A DNA stretch of 6,933 nt, taken from NCBI GenBank assembly GCA_003456095.1, contig DMPF01000229.1, forward strand, positions 1,955 to 8,887. Reading direction: 5' to 3'. The position numbers and the translations under genes are program-made. Below, piece by piece: positions 6,204-6,933 of this stretch (position 1 is the stretch's first letter; the number at the start of each line of letters is the position of its first letter). Source of the stretch: Bacillota bacterium. GTDB lineage: Bacteria > Bacillota > Dethiobacteria > DTU022 > UBA8154. The notes beneath the pieces were generated by a model. That model was not told the DNA's origin, ran no database searches, and saw only the letters and a program-made list of their open reading frames with translations.

Positions 6204-6755
6204 TTAAACAAGCTTGCCTAAGCTGTCTTCAACCAACCCTGCGACAAAATTAAACAGTAAACCGATATAATGGCGGGAAAGGGCTGCCACAGCGGAAGCC
6301 TGCATCGTATCCTGCCAGAACTCCGTCTGCAGCAGGGAAATGAGTGAAACGACAAGAGATATAACCAACAATCCCTTTATGAGACCGATTACCGCTCCGC
6401 TGAGAGCGTTCAGCGAACCAATTATGGGGATATGGTTCAAGATGCTTAATCTCTTTGTGATGATGGATAGGATTAAGGAGATGAGCAGCATCAGTATAAG
6501 AAAACATATAATATTTAAAAAAACATCCATCAGCCATAAGGAAGCAGGATTTTCAGCGTCAAGGACGGCAAATACTTCATCCAATTTAAGATATCTGTCC
6601 AGATAGGAGCGCAGCAACCCGTGCCAGCGCAGCGAAAGATAAAAAGCAATGAAAAAACTGGCCAACCCCACAACCTGTTTGATTAAACCCAGCCTGTAAC
6701 CGTTACACAAGGAAAAAACGAGGATGAACAACAGAACGTAATCCAGCCAGTTCAT
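6204..6755 (-). CDS. cvpA: CvpA family membrane protein, 183 aa
   Basis: This is a small integral membrane protein of the CvpA/YshB family. E. coli CvpA was first found as needed for colicin V production and later linked to envelope stress; the role of the Firmicute proteins is unsettled. Four hydrophobic segments are visible, at about 3-18, 24-42, 74-99 and 119-142. The family's Gly-rich motif is seen as NHIPIIGSLNALSGAVIGLIKG (split here as NHIPIIGSLN at 107-116 and GAVIGLIKG at 120-128). The short start MNWLDYVLL, with an Asp in the first helix, is typical. ATG 6755 has SD AGGGGA 8 nt upstream, and its first bases overlap the stop of the preceding gene (ATGA). A position next to mutS2 is shared with Bacillus yshB. 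The C-terminal part (about 143-183) is a mixed amphipathic tail. Confidence 0.9.
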   Translation of the reverse strand: MNWLDYVLLFILVFSLCNGYRLGLIKQVVGLASFFIAFYLSLRWHGLLRSYLDRYLKLDEVFAVLDAENPASLWLMDVFLNIICFLILMLLISLILSIITKRLSILNHIPIIGSLNALSGAVIGLIKGLLVISLVVSLISLLQTEFWQDTMQASAVAALSRHYIGLLFNFVAGLVEDSLGKLV

Positions 6756-6933
6756 AAGGCTAATCCCCTATGCATGTTTTGTCCGTAAAGTTCCATAGTT
6801 ACCATGCTGTCAAATACCGTATCAAAAAGATGGATACATCCCTCTACGCCGCCGAGCAACTGGGCAATCTCCCTTTTTTGCCAGGCCGCGCAGCGCTTTC
6901 CTCTCCAGATTCTCCATATACCGTGTGGACTCC
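6752..6933 (-). CDS. C-terminal end of a DUF2889-like protein, partial, probably frameshifted near 6874-6879
   Basis: The minus frame ending in TGA at 6754-6752 is open to the right edge (59 codons). Its last part reads EIAQLLGGVEGCIHLFDTVF and then about 20 residues to the stop. The GGVEGC-x-HL core followed by a hydrophobic helix matches the C-terminal signature of DUF2889 proteins as I recall it (GG-x-x-GC-T-H-L-x-E-L). The function of that family is unknown. Upstream of position 6880 the same frame gives an unlikely Trp/Arg-rich peptide (GIWRIWRGKR). The neighbouring frame gives a normal-looking amphipathic peptide (RYMENLERKALRGLAK) that joins smoothly to REIAQLLGG if one base is removed from the T6 run (A6 in the mRNA). 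So the gene is either frameshifted or carries a sequencing error, or the frame is intact and the family call weaker. It overlaps cvpA by 4 bp and is the first gene visible of the operon. Confidence 0.5.
   Translation of the reverse strand, partial: SPHGIWRIWRGKRCAAWQKREIAQLLGGVEGCIHLFDTVFDSMVTMELYGQNMHRGLAL
6764..6769 (-). promoter_or_regulatory. cvpA ribosome binding site inside the preceding gene
   Basis: AGGGGA (6769-6764 on minus) lies 8 nt before the cvpA ATG and inside the last codons of the upstream frame. Together with the ATGA stop/start overlap, it indicates coupled translation of the two genes. Confidence 0.7.

Noticed and set aside
6185..6211. TTG at 6211 as the glycosylase start
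   Set aside because: It would overlap cvpA by 8 bp and add nine residues not typical of the family. Kept as an alternative because the SD spacing to ATG 6184 is long.
1..6933. Mobile elements, CRISPR arrays, tRNA/rRNA genes or a novel defence system
   Set aside because: No transposase, regularly spaced repeats, cloverleaf-like or rRNA-like sequence was seen; nearly all of the window is covered by recognisable housekeeping genes.

Overview
This window looks like a chromosomal housekeeping segment from a low-to-mid GC Gram-positive bacterium of the Firmicutes, probably a spore-former-like anaerobic clostridium of the Peptococcaceae type. The reasons are strong AGGAGG-like ribosome binding sites, a cvpA-mutS2 gene cluster of the kind known from Bacillus and clostridia (in B. 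subtilis, zapA-yshB-polX-mutS2), and a long class A penicillin-binding protein with a cysteine-rich C-terminal tail. No mobile element, CRISPR array, RNA gene or prophage signature was seen. The exact genus cannot be named from the sequence.

Layout. Positions 1-302 (minus strand) hold the first 100 codons of tyrosyl-tRNA synthetase, running off the left edge. Positions 303-492 are a divergent intergenic region with one promoter facing each way: TTGCTG-17-TATAAT for tyrS and an extended -10 (TGGTATAAT) for the gene to the right. Positions 493-3198 (plus) encode a 901-residue bifunctional murein polymerase (GT51 glycosyltransferase plus transpeptidase) with two cysteine modules and a fibronectin-III-like domain at its C-terminus. 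It meets mutS2 tail to tail, and the two coding regions overlap by 17 bp at 3182-3198.

From 6933 down to 3182 the minus strand is one tightly packed operon, transcribed right to left: the end of a DUF2889-like gene, cvpA, a 3-methyladenine DNA glycosylase (AAG/MPG family) and mutS2. The junctions are ATGA (4-bp overlap), a 19-bp gap and a 9-bp gap. Two of the ribosome binding sites overlap the stop codon of the gene before. The operon promoter lies outside the window.

Functionally, the minus operon pairs a base-excision glycosylase with MutS2, a MutS-family ATPase with a C-terminal Smr nuclease domain, next to a small CvpA-type membrane protein. The plus-strand gene builds the cell wall and tyrS charges tRNA-Tyr. 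I did not find a clearly undescribed system. The points most worth a second look are a probable frameshift at a T6/A6 run in the DUF2889-like gene, the tandem Cys modules of the penicillin-binding protein, a tyrS without a visible T-box leader, the glycosylase gene inside the mutS2 operon, and the convergent gene overlap that leaves no room for an intergenic terminator.
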